NCBI GenBank assembly: GCA_002364615.1
Contig: DEYP01000013.1
Coordinates: forward strand, 62,001-126,000
DNA from: Arsukibacterium sp. UBA3155
GTDB lineage: Bacteria > Pseudomonadota > Gammaproteobacteria > Enterobacterales > Alteromonadaceae
Direction: 5' to 3'
Length of the DNA: 64,000 nt
The first letter of the stretch is position 1. Each line of letters begins with the position of its first letter. The notes beneath the pieces were generated by a model. It was not told the DNA's origin, did no database searches, and worked only from the letters and a program-made list of their open reading frames with translations. The translations under genes and the position numbers were made by a program. This document shows positions 27,023 to 35,002 of the stretch, piece by piece.

Positions 27023-27928
27023 TTATCCGCCATGTTGGCGGTACCACTCACCCACCATTAAACTGGCCGCAACACTGACGTTCAAAGACTCGACCTTGCC
27101 ACTGCCGGGTATTTGCAATGCCATATCAGCGCTATTGGCCACAGCCTTAGATACCCCAAACATTTCTTCGCCAAATACAATCACCACTTTTTGCGGCAAT
27201 GCCGTCTTATAAAGTGACTGGCCGCCATGGCTTGACGTTGTTACCAGGCTGTAGCCCGCATCCTTGCATAACTTTAACGCCAGCGGCATATCATCACAGC
27301 TAAGCGGCGCAATAAACTCGCCGCCACCCTCAGCAGTGCGCAGCGCTGCGCCGGATTGCAGTAGCTGCGGCTCACGCATAATAATGCCGGTAACACCAAA
27401 ATGAGCACAGGTACGGGCAATGGCGCCTAAATTGTGCGGGTTACCCACGCCATCCAGTGCCAGTAAGCAATCCCGCCTGGCGTTATTGTTACTAAGATAA
27501 TTGGCAATGCTGATAAAAGGCTTACGCTTTACCAGCAACACGATGCCGCCGTGGTGCTGGCTGGCAGCAACTTTTTCCAGCTCGGTATCGTCTACAATAT
27601 GGTAGGCCTTCTTTTCACTGGCCAGATATTTCATCACATCAGCAAATTTGGGAGCCATTTGCTGGGATATGTACAGGCGGATAATAGCCTGTGGCCTCTG
27701 GCTAAACAGCACCCGGCAGGCGTTGTCGCCATACACTTTGTTCTCTGCAGCAAGCTCTGGGCTACGTGCCGGTTTGCTATGCGCTTTATTACTATGAGTC
27801 GCCGCTTTGTTCTGGCTTGTTTTTTTTAACCAGGGCTTATTTAAGGCGTTTTGCTGGCCATCGATACTGCCCGGTTTTGCCTGGCGCTGCGGGTTACGTC
27901 CAGCGCGTTTTGGTTTGTCAGCCATCAT
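27023..27928 (-). CDS. TrmH/SpoU family rRNA/tRNA methyltransferase (YfiF-like)
   Basis: This 301-residue SPOUT enzyme has a basic, low-complexity N-terminus (about 1-60, rich in Lys, Ala and Asn), an RNA 2'-O-ribose methyltransferase substrate-binding domain (about 65-140), and the catalytic domain with GVGNPHNLGAIARTCAHFG, VFGEEMFGVSK and IPGSGKVESLNVSVAASL. The long N-terminus is like E. coli YfiF, whose target is unknown, more than RlmB or TrmH. It converges with the MacB-like permease gene without a clear terminator. Confidence 0.87.
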   Translation of the reverse strand: MMADKPKRAGRNPQRQAKPGSIDGQQNALNKPWLKKTSQNKAATHSNKAHSKPARSPELAAENKVYGDNACRVLFSQRPQAIIRLYISQQMAPKFADVMKYLASEKKAYHIVDDTELEKVAASQHHGGIVLLVKRKPFISIANYLSNNNARRDCLLALDGVGNPHNLGAIARTCAHFGVTGIIMREPQLLQSGAALRTAEGGGEFIAPLSCDDMPLALKLCKDAGYSLVTTSSHGGQSLYKTALPQKVVIVFGEEMFGVSKAVANSADMALQIPGSGKVESLNVSVAASLMVGEWYRQHGG

Positions 27929-28055
27929 AAATCCTGTGTTACACGATATGGCGCCAATTTTAGCATCGCTATCGTGCTATTACTTGTATTTTTCCGCTAC
28001 CGCAGTATCCTTGGCGGCTCTATCTTAGCTGTTAACAAATCAGGACCAGTGCAGT

Positions 28056-28937
28056 ATGCTTAGTTACCGCCACAGTTATCATGCCGGCAACCATGCCGAT
28101 GTCTTAAAACATCTGGTACAGGTAACGATTCTGGATTATCTGCTGCAAAAAGATAAACCGCTGTGCTACCACGACACTCACGCTGGTGCCGGGTTATATA
28201 GCCTTAACAGTGAACACTCGCAAAAAACCGCCGAATACCAGCAAGGCATTGCTCTACTGTGGCAGTATCAGGCAACATCGGCGCCGTTGGCCCGTTATTT
28301 ACAGCTGATTAGCGACCTGAACCCTGAAGGTGAACTGGCGTTTTACCCCGGCTCACCAAAAATTGCGGCTTTAATGCTACGGCCACAAGACACCATTCAG
28401 GCAACCGAGCTGCACCCTACTGATTTCCCTATGCTGCAAAGTCAGTTTGCCAGACGTCGTTATACCCGTATTGAGAATATCGATGCTTATGCCGGCTTTA
28501 AAGCCATGCTGCCACCACTGGCCAAACGCGGTCTGGTGCTAATAGACCCGCCGTACGAGCTGAAAACGGAATATACCGATCTGGTAGCCGGCCTGAATGA
28601 AGCTTACCGGCGTTTTCCTCAGGCCACTTATGCTATCTGGTATCCGGTTATTGAACGCGACGCCGTGGAAGCGTTTATTAAAGCTATTGTTGGTACCGGT
28701 ATTAAAAACCAGCTTCGTATCGAGTTTTGTCCGCTGCCTGATAAAGCCGGTTTCGGCATGAGTGGCAGCGGCATGCTGGTGATTAACCCGCCTTATACCC
28801 TGGCCCAGCAAATGCGCGATGCGCTAACAGAGTTGGCACCGCTGCTTTGCCACACCCAGGATAATAATAAACAACCTGGTAGTCATGAACACAGCGCCGG
28901 AAACCTATGGCAAGTCAGCCAGTTGGTGGGGGAATAA
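28056..28937 (+). CDS. rlmJ: 23S rRNA (adenine-2030-N6)-methyltransferase RlmJ
   Basis: The 293-residue protein opens with MLSYRHSYHAGNHADVLKH, as usual for this family. It has the SAM-related motif HDTHAGAGLY (about 40-50) and catalytic motif IDPPYE (about 163-168), which fits N6-adenine methylation. Length is typical (about 280). The S1/P1 nuclease gene follows after 3 bases. Confidence 0.95.
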   Translation: MLSYRHSYHAGNHADVLKHLVQVTILDYLLQKDKPLCYHDTHAGAGLYSLNSEHSQKTAEYQQGIALLWQYQATSAPLARYLQLISDLNPEGELAFYPGSPKIAALMLRPQDTIQATELHPTDFPMLQSQFARRRYTRIENIDAYAGFKAMLPPLAKRGLVLIDPPYELKTEYTDLVAGLNEAYRRFPQATYAIWYPVIERDAVEAFIKAIVGTGIKNQLRIEFCPLPDKAGFGMSGSGMLVINPPYTLAQQMRDALTELAPLLCHTQDNNKQPGSHEHSAGNLWQVSQLVGE

Positions 28938-28940
28938 GCC

Positions 28941-29744
28941 ATGACATTAACCGCTACCCTTAGCCGCTTTTGCCTATGCGCCGTCAGCGGCCTGTTATTG
29001 TTGCTATATTCAGCCAACAGCACGGCGTTTGGCCGCACCGGCCATACTATAATTTGTGATATGAGCTATCAGCTGGTGCAACCGGCCACCCGGGCTAAAC
29101 TGGACCAGCTGATTAAAGCGACCCCATATCAGAGCTTTGGCCCGGCCTGCGTCTGGCCGGATGACGTTCGCTCAGAGGATGAGTTCAGCTGGACCAAACC
29201 CCACCACTATATTAATTTGCAGCGCGGTGAAACGATAGTGACCCGCAGCCACTGCCCGGCAGAAGGTTGCGTGGTATCGGCCATTGAAGATATGCAGCAA
29301 CGGCTGCAAAAAAATCAGGATGACTGGCAGGCACTGTTGTTTTTAAGTCATTACATCAGCGACCTGCACCAGCCTTTGCATGTCAGCTTTGCCGATGATT
29401 TAGGCGGTAACCGCACGGCAGTCTATTTTTTTGGGGAGCCCGCTAATTTGCATGGCCTATGGGATACCAATATGCTGAACAAGCTAGGCTATACCGAACC
29501 GGCAAAACAACAACTCCTGTTCGCCAGCCTGACACCAGAGCAACAGCATCAGTGGCGCAATAGCACATTAATGGACTGGACCAATGAATCGGCCACCATT
29601 ACCATTGGCTTGTATCAGGACTATCGTCCCGGCATGCTGATTGACGATATTTACCTGACGAAATATCAGGCGTTGCTGGAACAGCGCCTGCTTAAGGCTG
29701 CGGTGCGACTGGCCGCTACCCTGGAAACCGTGCTGGCACCCTAG
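28941..29744 (+). CDS. secreted S1/P1 nuclease family protein
   Basis: The 267-residue protein has a signal peptide (about 1-29) and the S1/P1 layout: GRTGHTI at the new N-terminus, WPDD with SEDEFSWTKPHHYIN, HYISDLHQPLHVSFADDLGGN, and NLHGLWDTNML. Its His and Asp residues match the trinuclear zinc site. The mature end would begin with Phe where known enzymes have Trp whose amino group binds zinc. It probably degrades external single-stranded nucleic acid. It is in tandem with rlmJ. Confidence 0.87.
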   Translation: MTLTATLSRFCLCAVSGLLLLLYSANSTAFGRTGHTIICDMSYQLVQPATRAKLDQLIKATPYQSFGPACVWPDDVRSEDEFSWTKPHHYINLQRGETIVTRSHCPAEGCVVSAIEDMQQRLQKNQDDWQALLFLSHYISDLHQPLHVSFADDLGGNRTAVYFFGEPANLHGLWDTNMLNKLGYTEPAKQQLLFASLTPEQQHQWRNSTLMDWTNESATITIGLYQDYRPGMLIDDIYLTKYQALLEQRLLKAAVRLAATLETVLAP

Positions 29745-29748
29745 CCTG

Positions 29749-30294
29749 TCAGCGGATCCAGCCTTTGCTGATCTGACGGAAACTGTCATGATCAGCGCGC
29801 TCAAGCCATTCAAATGCCAGCATTTCTTTGCTAATGATCTGACAGCCTGCCTGCTGCATTCTGCTTAGCGCCAGCTGCTTATTTTCAAGCGTTCTTGAGC
29901 CAACCGCCTCGCTTACCACAAAAACCTGATAATCCGCCGCCAGTAAATCGAAAACGGTTTGCAAGACACAGACATGGCTTTCTGTACCAATAACCACCAC
30001 TTGCTGCCGGTCCAGCGCCTTTAGCCGTTGTACGACAGCCGGTTCACGATAAGCGCTAAAGTGAATTTTCTGCAATACGGCATCGTCTGGCAATAACTCA
30101 CGTAAACTGGGCACAGTATGACCAAGGCCCTGCGGATACTGTTCGGTCGCGACCAGTGGAATATCCAGTTGCAGCGCCACCTGCAACACCCAGGCCGCAG
30201 CCTGCTCTACTTGCTTGGCATCTGCAATTGCCGGTGCCAGCTTTTGCTGAACATCAATTAACAGCACCATACTGTGGGTTGCCTGTAATAACAT
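29749..30294 (-). CDS. isochorismatase-family cysteine hydrolase
   Basis: The start is the ATG at 30294; a TTG three codons earlier is possible. The 181-residue protein has the fold's triad: Asp in VLLIDVQQKL, Lys in LQKIHFSAY, and Cys in IGTESHVCVLQTVFDLL. Relatives such as YcaC have unknown substrates, and no siderophore genes are nearby, so this is not likely to be isochorismatase itself. It converges with the nuclease gene. Confidence 0.87.
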   Translation of the reverse strand: MLLQATHSMVLLIDVQQKLAPAIADAKQVEQAAAWVLQVALQLDIPLVATEQYPQGLGHTVPSLRELLPDDAVLQKIHFSAYREPAVVQRLKALDRQQVVVIGTESHVCVLQTVFDLLAADYQVFVVSEAVGSRTLENKQLALSRMQQAGCQIISKEMLAFEWLERADHDSFRQISKGWIR

Positions 30295-30364
30295 GAGTTG
30301 CAAGGTTCCTTGTGCATAATGAGAACATGACGGTGTTTATTGCTGTGTTTATTGCGTTAGCGCT

Positions 30365-31072
30365 TTACACCGCAGGGCACTGTTGCAAAGCATTTGCTTT
30401 CGGCAAGGCAGCAATTGCCAGGATATGTCCGGTCGGCGCAAACTGTAACTCAACCCATTGCGGTTGCAACGCCGGCTCAATCTGCAGCATAGTGTTAAGC
30501 TCCTGCACCAGTTCCATAGCTACATTCAACTGCATTTTATCGCACATGGCAATTTGCCAGGAGTCTTTATGCTGCGTCAGTAAGCCTATCTGGCGGGACA
30601 TGGCAATATTAAGCTCACCGGCACGCTGCAATTGACGCTGCTGTGCTTTGAGGGTTTGCAAACGCAACGTTTGCAGCTGCTGCTGTGCACCTGGCAAGTC
30701 AGTTGGCGCTGCCGACGCAGTTAAATGGTGCCATTGCACCGTAGCCGAATCGCGGTTGCTTGCTGGCGCACTGCTTAACGTTTCAATCTGATAATAGCCC
30801 TGATACACATCAGGCAGCGTAGCAGGATTAACCCAGCTAAGCACTAAGACTAAAGCCGCAACACCAAGCGCCATTTGTGAAAAATATCCCCATGAACGCC
30901 AGTTTCGCTGGCTATGGGAGCGCTTTGCCTGCTGTAAAATGCGTTGCTTCAATTCCTCAGGCATAGGTTGTTCTGCTTTAAGCGCGGCATAAACGTTTCG
31001 TAGTGCACTATCGTCGCTCACGTTATCTGTCACCTTTTTGTCAGAACCCGGGCTTACATCTGGCTTAGACAT
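30365..31072 (-). CDS. putative anti-sigma factor (single-pass membrane protein)
   Basis: This 235-residue protein has a hydrophilic cytoplasmic part (1-65) and one membrane segment (about 66-82, MALGVAALVLVLSWV). A periplasmic part with a Gln-rich coiled-coil stretch (LQTLRLQTLKAQQRQLQRAG) follows. I do not recognise the domain. It overlaps the ECF sigma gene by 8 bases and lies downstream of it, the usual place for a membrane anti-sigma factor, and the role is inferred from that. No zinc-binding ZAS motif is seen. Confidence 0.6.
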   Translation of the reverse strand: MSKPDVSPGSDKKVTDNVSDDSALRNVYAALKAEQPMPEELKQRILQQAKRSHSQRNWRSWGYFSQMALGVAALVLVLSWVNPATLPDVYQGYYQIETLSSAPASNRDSATVQWHHLTASAAPTDLPGAQQQLQTLRLQTLKAQQRQLQRAGELNIAMSRQIGLLTQHKDSWQIAMCDKMQLNVAMELVQELNTMLQIEPALQPQWVELQFAPTGHILAIAALPKANALQQCPAV

Positions 31073-31655
31073 TATCCTCTCCCATAAGCTGCGCTAAGCG
31101 TTCGCGCGCATAACGTAACCGGCTTTTAATGGTTTCTGGCAGCTCCCGGGTTATCTGGGCAATATCGTCCAGGCTAAACTCCTCCAGCTGCAATAATATG
31201 GCCTCACGCTGCAGCACTGGCAAGGAGGCCAGCGCAACCGCCAGACGCTCTTTTTGCTGTAGCCGCGCCAGTTGCTCAGCAATACATTGCGGAGCCTGGC
31301 ATAACCCCTCGGTGTTACCCTCGACATCCTTGCACTCAGTAAACTGCCAGCGCTGTTGCTTGCGTAGCTCATCTACCAGGGCATTTCTGGCCAGGGTAAA
31401 TAACCAGGTCTTAAAACGGCTTTCTGAGCGGTAACTATGGCGGTTCTCTAATACTTTTAACCAGCACTGCTGACAAATATCTGCCGCCAGCTGAGCATCG
31501 GCTTGCCGTAATAAAAAATGATATAAATCATCGCCGCATTGCATTATCAGCTTTTCCAGCCACTGCAGCTGACCACTTTGCTGAAATTGTTGCATCAGCT
31601 CATCGGCACAACTGCTGCGGTTAAACCAGCCCGGAAGTATTACAGACCATGCCAT
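31065..31655 (-). CDS. ECF-type RNA polymerase sigma factor
   Basis: The 196-residue protein has sigma region 2 (about 45-105, ICQQCWLKVLENRHSYRSES and RFKTWLFTLARNALVDELRK) and region 4 (about 135-190, LPVLQREAILLQLEEFSLDDIAQI, ETIKSRLRYARERL). Regions 1 and 3 are absent, as in ECF sigmas. It starts 48 bases after the tonB-like gene and overlaps the putative anti-sigma gene. An AAGGAG box sits in the loop of a small hairpin (31659-31675). Its regulon cannot be seen here. Confidence 0.9.
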   Translation of the reverse strand: MAWSVILPGWFNRSSCADELMQQFQQSGQLQWLEKLIMQCGDDLYHFLLRQADAQLAADICQQCWLKVLENRHSYRSESRFKTWLFTLARNALVDELRKQQRWQFTECKDVEGNTEGLCQAPQCIAEQLARLQQKERLAVALASLPVLQREAILLQLEEFSLDDIAQITRELPETIKSRLRYARERLAQLMGEDNV

Positions 31656-31658
31656 AAG

Positions 31659-31675
31659 CCAACTCCTTCTGTTGG
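31659..31675 (-). promoter_or_regulatory. small hairpin with the sigma factor ribosome binding site in its loop
   Basis: On the minus strand CCAAC and GTTGG pair around AGAAGGA, so most of the AAGGAG box is in the loop or at its edge, just before the ATG at 31655. It may expose rather than hide the site. Confidence 0.4.
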
Positions 31676-31703
31676 GTATACTGCTCTTATGCCTAATCAG
31701 AGC

Positions 31704-32330
31704 TTAGCCAGCATCGACATTAAAATCGAGTACAACCTGCAAATTTGTCTGGCGAATCGCTTTACCGTCAATAACTTGCGGTTGATACTTCCAGCGGCGC
31801 AATGCTCTTACTGCCTCGCGGTCAAACACCCCTCGGGGCTCGGCTTGCAGCACCTGCACGTCGGTTACGGCACCACTCTCATCAATACTGAAACTCAGTT
31901 TTACCCAGCCGCTAATGCCATCGCGCAGCGCTGCCACCGGAAATCGGGGTTCAACCCTTACCACCGGTGTTGCCGAGGTATCTCTGCCCATACCCATATC
32001 AGTGGGGCCAATTACTGGCGGTGCCACGGTCAATTCCGGCCCCGGCAGGGTCAGCTTGGTTACCGTTGTTGGTGTGCGCGGCGCCTGCTCCGGCGGCACC
32101 ACAGGCGGTGGCGGTGGCGGCAGTTGCTTAACCACTACCGGCGGATCATCCGGGGTTATAAAGAGTTCTACCACCGGCAAGATTTTCAGCGGTGGTCGCT
32201 CAGCCAGCGGCGGTTTTATCAACAGATACATAATGGCAAACAGGCTGAAAGTAACTAACCCGGCCAGAAGCATGCTGCTGATCATCCGGTTAAGGGTGCT
32301 AACAGGGCTTGAATAACGTAGTGTTTGCAT
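31704..32330 (-). CDS. TonB-family energy transducer, orphan copy
   Basis: The 208-residue protein has one membrane anchor (about 18-38), a proline-rich spacer with PPPPPP at 71-76, and a C-terminal TonB domain (about 120-205). That domain shares EPRFPVAALRDGISGWVKLSF and FDREAVRALRRWKYQPQ with the TonB at 7049-7663. No exbB or exbD lies beside it, so it may borrow the motor of the other cluster. It is first in an apparent operon with the sigma and anti-sigma genes. Its GGAGGA box can be closed by the hairpin at 32336-32369. Confidence 0.9.
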   Translation of the reverse strand: MQTLRYSSPVSTLNRMISSMLLAGLVTFSLFAIMYLLIKPPLAERPPLKILPVVELFITPDDPPVVVKQLPPPPPPVVPPEQAPRTPTTVTKLTLPGPELTVAPPVIGPTDMGMGRDTSATPVVRVEPRFPVAALRDGISGWVKLSFSIDESGAVTDVQVLQAEPRGVFDREAVRALRRWKYQPQVIDGKAIRQTNLQVVLDFNVDAG

Positions 32331-32335
32331 AGGGT

Positions 32336-32369
32336 GTCCTCCGTGTTTAACTATTAGACGACGGAGGAC
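32336..32369 (-). promoter_or_regulatory. hairpin that can hide the ribosome binding site of the orphan tonB
   Basis: On the minus strand GTCCTCCGT (plus 32361-32369) pairs perfectly over 9 bp with ACGGAGGAC (plus 32336-32344) around a 16-base loop. The second arm contains the GGAGGA ribosome binding site, 5-6 bases before the ATG at 32330. The 5' arm is thus a built-in anti-ribosome-binding-site sequence. Confidence 0.65.
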
Positions 32370-32402
32370 GGACCACGGGGTTAATGTTTTTTAATTATTT
32401 TC

Positions 32403-32505
32403 TGGCTTCGCCGACTACTTGTTAACGGATCAATGGCTTCGCCGACTACTCGTTAACGGATCAATGGCTTCGCCGACTACTTGTTAACGGTTCAATGGCT
32501 TCGCC
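32403..32505. repeat. three 31-bp tandem repeats plus a partial fourth
   Basis: The units at 32403-32433, 32434-32464 and 32465-32495 differ by only one or two bases each, and 10 bases of a fourth (TGGCTTCGCC) run to 32505. Each contains GTTAAC. The rightmost copies include the stop and last codons of the YciU gene, so the array may have grown from that gene's 3' end. It fills most of the gap before the orphan tonB. Confidence 0.92.
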
Positions 32506-32815
32506 ATTGGGCATGACACAGTGCATCATGTTTTTCACGGCTTAGTAAAATGCGGGCCAACACTTTATCAGGGTTGCCGTCCAAACCACTTATGCCTATT
32601 TGCGCTTCATAATGCAGCTCAGGCTCCAGATCCTGCATGGTCAGCTCTACCCATTCCGGCCCGGGTATTACCAAATCGACATAGCCACGCTGCTCATATT
32701 GCTGCTGATATTCGTTATAGTCTTCTGCACTGAGGTTTTCTGGCGCTAACTCTTCAAAAATATCAAACGCGTGGTCGCACAGCTCATCTAACGACCACAT
32801 TTCTAAATCCTGCAT
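32492..32815 (-). CDS. yciU: YciU/DUF440 family protein
   Basis: The start is the ATG at 32815 (MQDLEMWSLDELCDHAFDIF) with an AGGA box; the longer open frame has no signal. The 107-residue acidic protein matches the DUF440 pattern: AFDIFEELAPENLSAEDY, QYEQRGYVDL, and the end DKVLARILLSREKHDALCHA. The Haemophilus member HI1450 is described as a DNA-mimic-like acidic protein. The stop lies inside a 31-bp tandem repeat array. It is divergent from rlmA. Confidence 0.82.
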   Translation of the reverse strand: MQDLEMWSLDELCDHAFDIFEELAPENLSAEDYNEYQQQYEQRGYVDLVIPGPEWVELTMQDLEPELHYEAQIGISGLDGNPDKVLARILLSREKHDALCHAQWRSH

Positions 32816-32935
32816 CAAGTCATCCTGTAACAACGTTAATATTGCAATAGTAAGTGTGCTGGCAGTATAGCAAGCCTTTGCCCTGAAAGCTGCCAAGCTG
32901 TTACACTGCAGCCGTTTATCATAGCGGATGTCAGT

Positions 32936-33745
32936 ATGTATATTTGTCCACTTTGTCACCAGACATTACAGTTAACAGGTCGTCAGTTTCAGTGTGCCAG
33001 CAGGCATAGTTTCGACCTGGCTAAAGAAGGCTATGTCAATTTGTTGCCGGTACAACATAAAAACTCGAAAGATCCCGGCGACAATAAACAAATGATTAGT
33101 GCACGGCGGGAATTCTTGCAAAGTGGTGCCTACCAACCGTTATCGGATGCCCTTAACGCACAAGTAGCCGGTGCTGCCGCTACCAGTTCCAGCAGTATCC
33201 TGGATTTAGGCTGTGGCGAAGGCTATTACAGCGGTCGTTTACAACAGGCGCTAACGCCAGGCGCCGATCTGTATGGCATTGATATCTCTAAAGCGGCGGT
33301 AAAATACGCCGCCCGTCAGTACCCGGCTATGCGTTTTGCGGTAGCCAGCGCCTATCAGCTGCCTTTTGCCGATAACAGCTTCGATTGGGTAATACGGGTT
33401 TATGCGCCATCAGATAGCGCCGAGTTGCAGCGGGTTATTAAACCACAGGGCAGACTGCTTAGCGTTAACCCCGGGCCAAACCATTTAATTGAAATGAAGC
33501 AAGCCGTGTACTCTGAGGTAAAACTGCACAGTGATGTCATAAAAGAGCAGCCAGGGCTCAGGCATGTTCAGCGCCAGCACCTCAGTTATCCGTTAGCCGT
33601 TACCGACACTACCCAGTTAGATAACTTATTACAAATGGTGCCGCTGGCCTGGAAGTTTAACAGTGAAAACCGCCAGACGTTTGTCAACGCCACCCGCAGC
33701 ATCAGTATCGACTTTCTGCTTGATGTATATCAGCTAAACGACTGA
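32936..33745 (+). CDS. rlmA: 23S rRNA (guanine-745-N1)-methyltransferase RlmA
   Basis: The 269-residue protein has the N-terminal zinc finger MYICPLCHQTLQL ... QCASRHSFDLAKEGYVNLL typical of RlmA(I), then KDPGDNKQMISARREFL, and a class I SAM site ILDLGCGEGYYSG (about 88-100) with YGIDISKAAVKYA. The target base 745 is inferred from the gammaproteobacterial type. It is divergent from yciU and converges with a serine hydrolase gene. Confidence 0.94.
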   Translation: MYICPLCHQTLQLTGRQFQCASRHSFDLAKEGYVNLLPVQHKNSKDPGDNKQMISARREFLQSGAYQPLSDALNAQVAGAAATSSSSILDLGCGEGYYSGRLQQALTPGADLYGIDISKAAVKYAARQYPAMRFAVASAYQLPFADNSFDWVIRVYAPSDSAELQRVIKPQGRLLSVNPGPNHLIEMKQAVYSEVKLHSDVIKEQPGLRHVQRQHLSYPLAVTDTTQLDNLLQMVPLAWKFNSENRQTFVNATRSISIDFLLDVYQLND

Positions 33746-33750
33746 GCGCC

Positions 33751-34995
33751 TTAACACTGGGGCTCGCCAGCGCTATTTAGCTTACAATTGGCCAGCGTGG
33801 CTTTGTCATGCTGCTGCAACACCCCAAACATTGCAGCCCAAAAGGTTGGCGTTAACTCGTTCACCACATTCGACTCGGCATTTAGTAAAATGACCAGGCC
33901 GAGCTCCCGCTCGCGTGAATAGGCCAGCTCGGCCCGAAAGCCCTGCACCCAGCCACCATGATAAATAAGTTGCTCTGCACCAAACTGATACACCCGCCAG
34001 CCGAGGGCATAGTGGGCATCTGTCAGATAATTACGCCACTGACTGCGGCGCAAATCTCGGGGCGTTTTCACCCGTTTTTCAATAATTTTATCTAATACGT
34101 TCTGCGGCATCACCTGCGGATAATAACCCAGCTGCGCAATCAGCCAGTGGCTTAAATCAATCACACTGGCATTAACCCCTGCAGCGGGAGCAAACCGATA
34201 ATAGCTTTGATTAACATTGCGTGAGTGCCAGCGCCCTCTGGCCCGGATATGCGGGCTGGCACGGTTTTCATTTAGTAAGTAGGCTTCTAACCCTACTGAG
34301 GCCGTTGGCAGCTGCAGCGGCTCAAAAATATTTTTCTTCAGCAGGCTGGCATAGTCGCTACTGGTAGTCTGGCTGATAATAGGTTCAATTAAACTGAACA
34401 ACACATTTTGATAGCCATAACACTGGCCCGGGTTACATAAAGGGTCAATTTTCTGAAACTGTGGCAATATCCGCTCGGGTACAATATTGGCTTCAATCAG
34501 GTTATCGTAAGCATTGGGCATTACCCCACTGCTTTGCGACAGTAAGTGTTCTATTTTCAACTGTGGGTTATAGGCGGCATTTTTAAACGAAAACTCCGGA
34601 ATATACTGCACCACCGATTCATCCCATCGAAAATGCCCCCGCTCTTCCAACAAACTGGCCAGCCCGGCAGCAAAGGTTTTTGAGACAGAGGCAATCCGGA
34701 ATACCGTAAAAGGGTCAACCGGCGCATCACCGTCAATATCCCGAACACCAAAACCCTTGGCACTGATAATTTTATTCTGATAGACCACCGCATAGGCGGC
34801 CCCCGGTATGCCGTGTTCCACCATTTGCTGATTAAAATACTGCTCAAAACTGGCCAGCTCTGTCGCCAGCAGCTCTGGCACGGTTGGCTCAGCTAAAGGC
34901 TCAACTAAGGACGCAGCAACAGGCTGTGTAGCAGGCGCTGCTGCCGCAACTGAAGCAGAAAGAAAAATAGCAACGGCTAATAATACTCTAACCAA
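33751..34995 (-). CDS. secreted serine hydrolase, class C beta-lactamase fold
   Basis: This 414-residue protein has a signal peptide (about 1-19, ending SVAAAAPA). It carries the penicillin-binding/esterase motifs: Ser-x-x-Lys in RIASVSKTFAAG (about residue 104), YQN in CYGYQNVLFSLIEP, and HGG in IYHGGWVQGF. Relatives are D-aminopeptidases, esterases or carboxypeptidases; a true beta-lactamase is unlikely to need the long N-terminal spacer seen here. It starts 7 bases after the subtilase gene, so both secreted enzymes are probably co-expressed. Confidence 0.88.
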   Translation of the reverse strand: MVRVLLAVAIFLSASVAAAAPATQPVAASLVEPLAEPTVPELLATELASFEQYFNQQMVEHGIPGAAYAVVYQNKIISAKGFGVRDIDGDAPVDPFTVFRIASVSKTFAAGLASLLEERGHFRWDESVVQYIPEFSFKNAAYNPQLKIEHLLSQSSGVMPNAYDNLIEANIVPERILPQFQKIDPLCNPGQCYGYQNVLFSLIEPIISQTTSSDYASLLKKNIFEPLQLPTASVGLEAYLLNENRASPHIRARGRWHSRNVNQSYYRFAPAAGVNASVIDLSHWLIAQLGYYPQVMPQNVLDKIIEKRVKTPRDLRRSQWRNYLTDAHYALGWRVYQFGAEQLIYHGGWVQGFRAELAYSRERELGLVILLNAESNVVNELTPTFWAAMFGVLQQHDKATLANCKLNSAGEPQC

Positions 34996-35002
34996 AATAA
35001 CC

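Noticed and set aside
27027-27041. Hairpin CCGCCA/TGGCGG as a terminator
   Set aside because: It lies within the end of the methyltransferase gene and has no T run on either side.
32403-32505. CRISPR array
   Set aside because: The 31-bp units are directly adjacent, with no spacers and no cas genes.
33751-34995. True AmpC beta-lactamase
   Set aside because: Motifs fit the fold only; no ampR neighbour and the sequence is closer to the broad serine hydrolase group.
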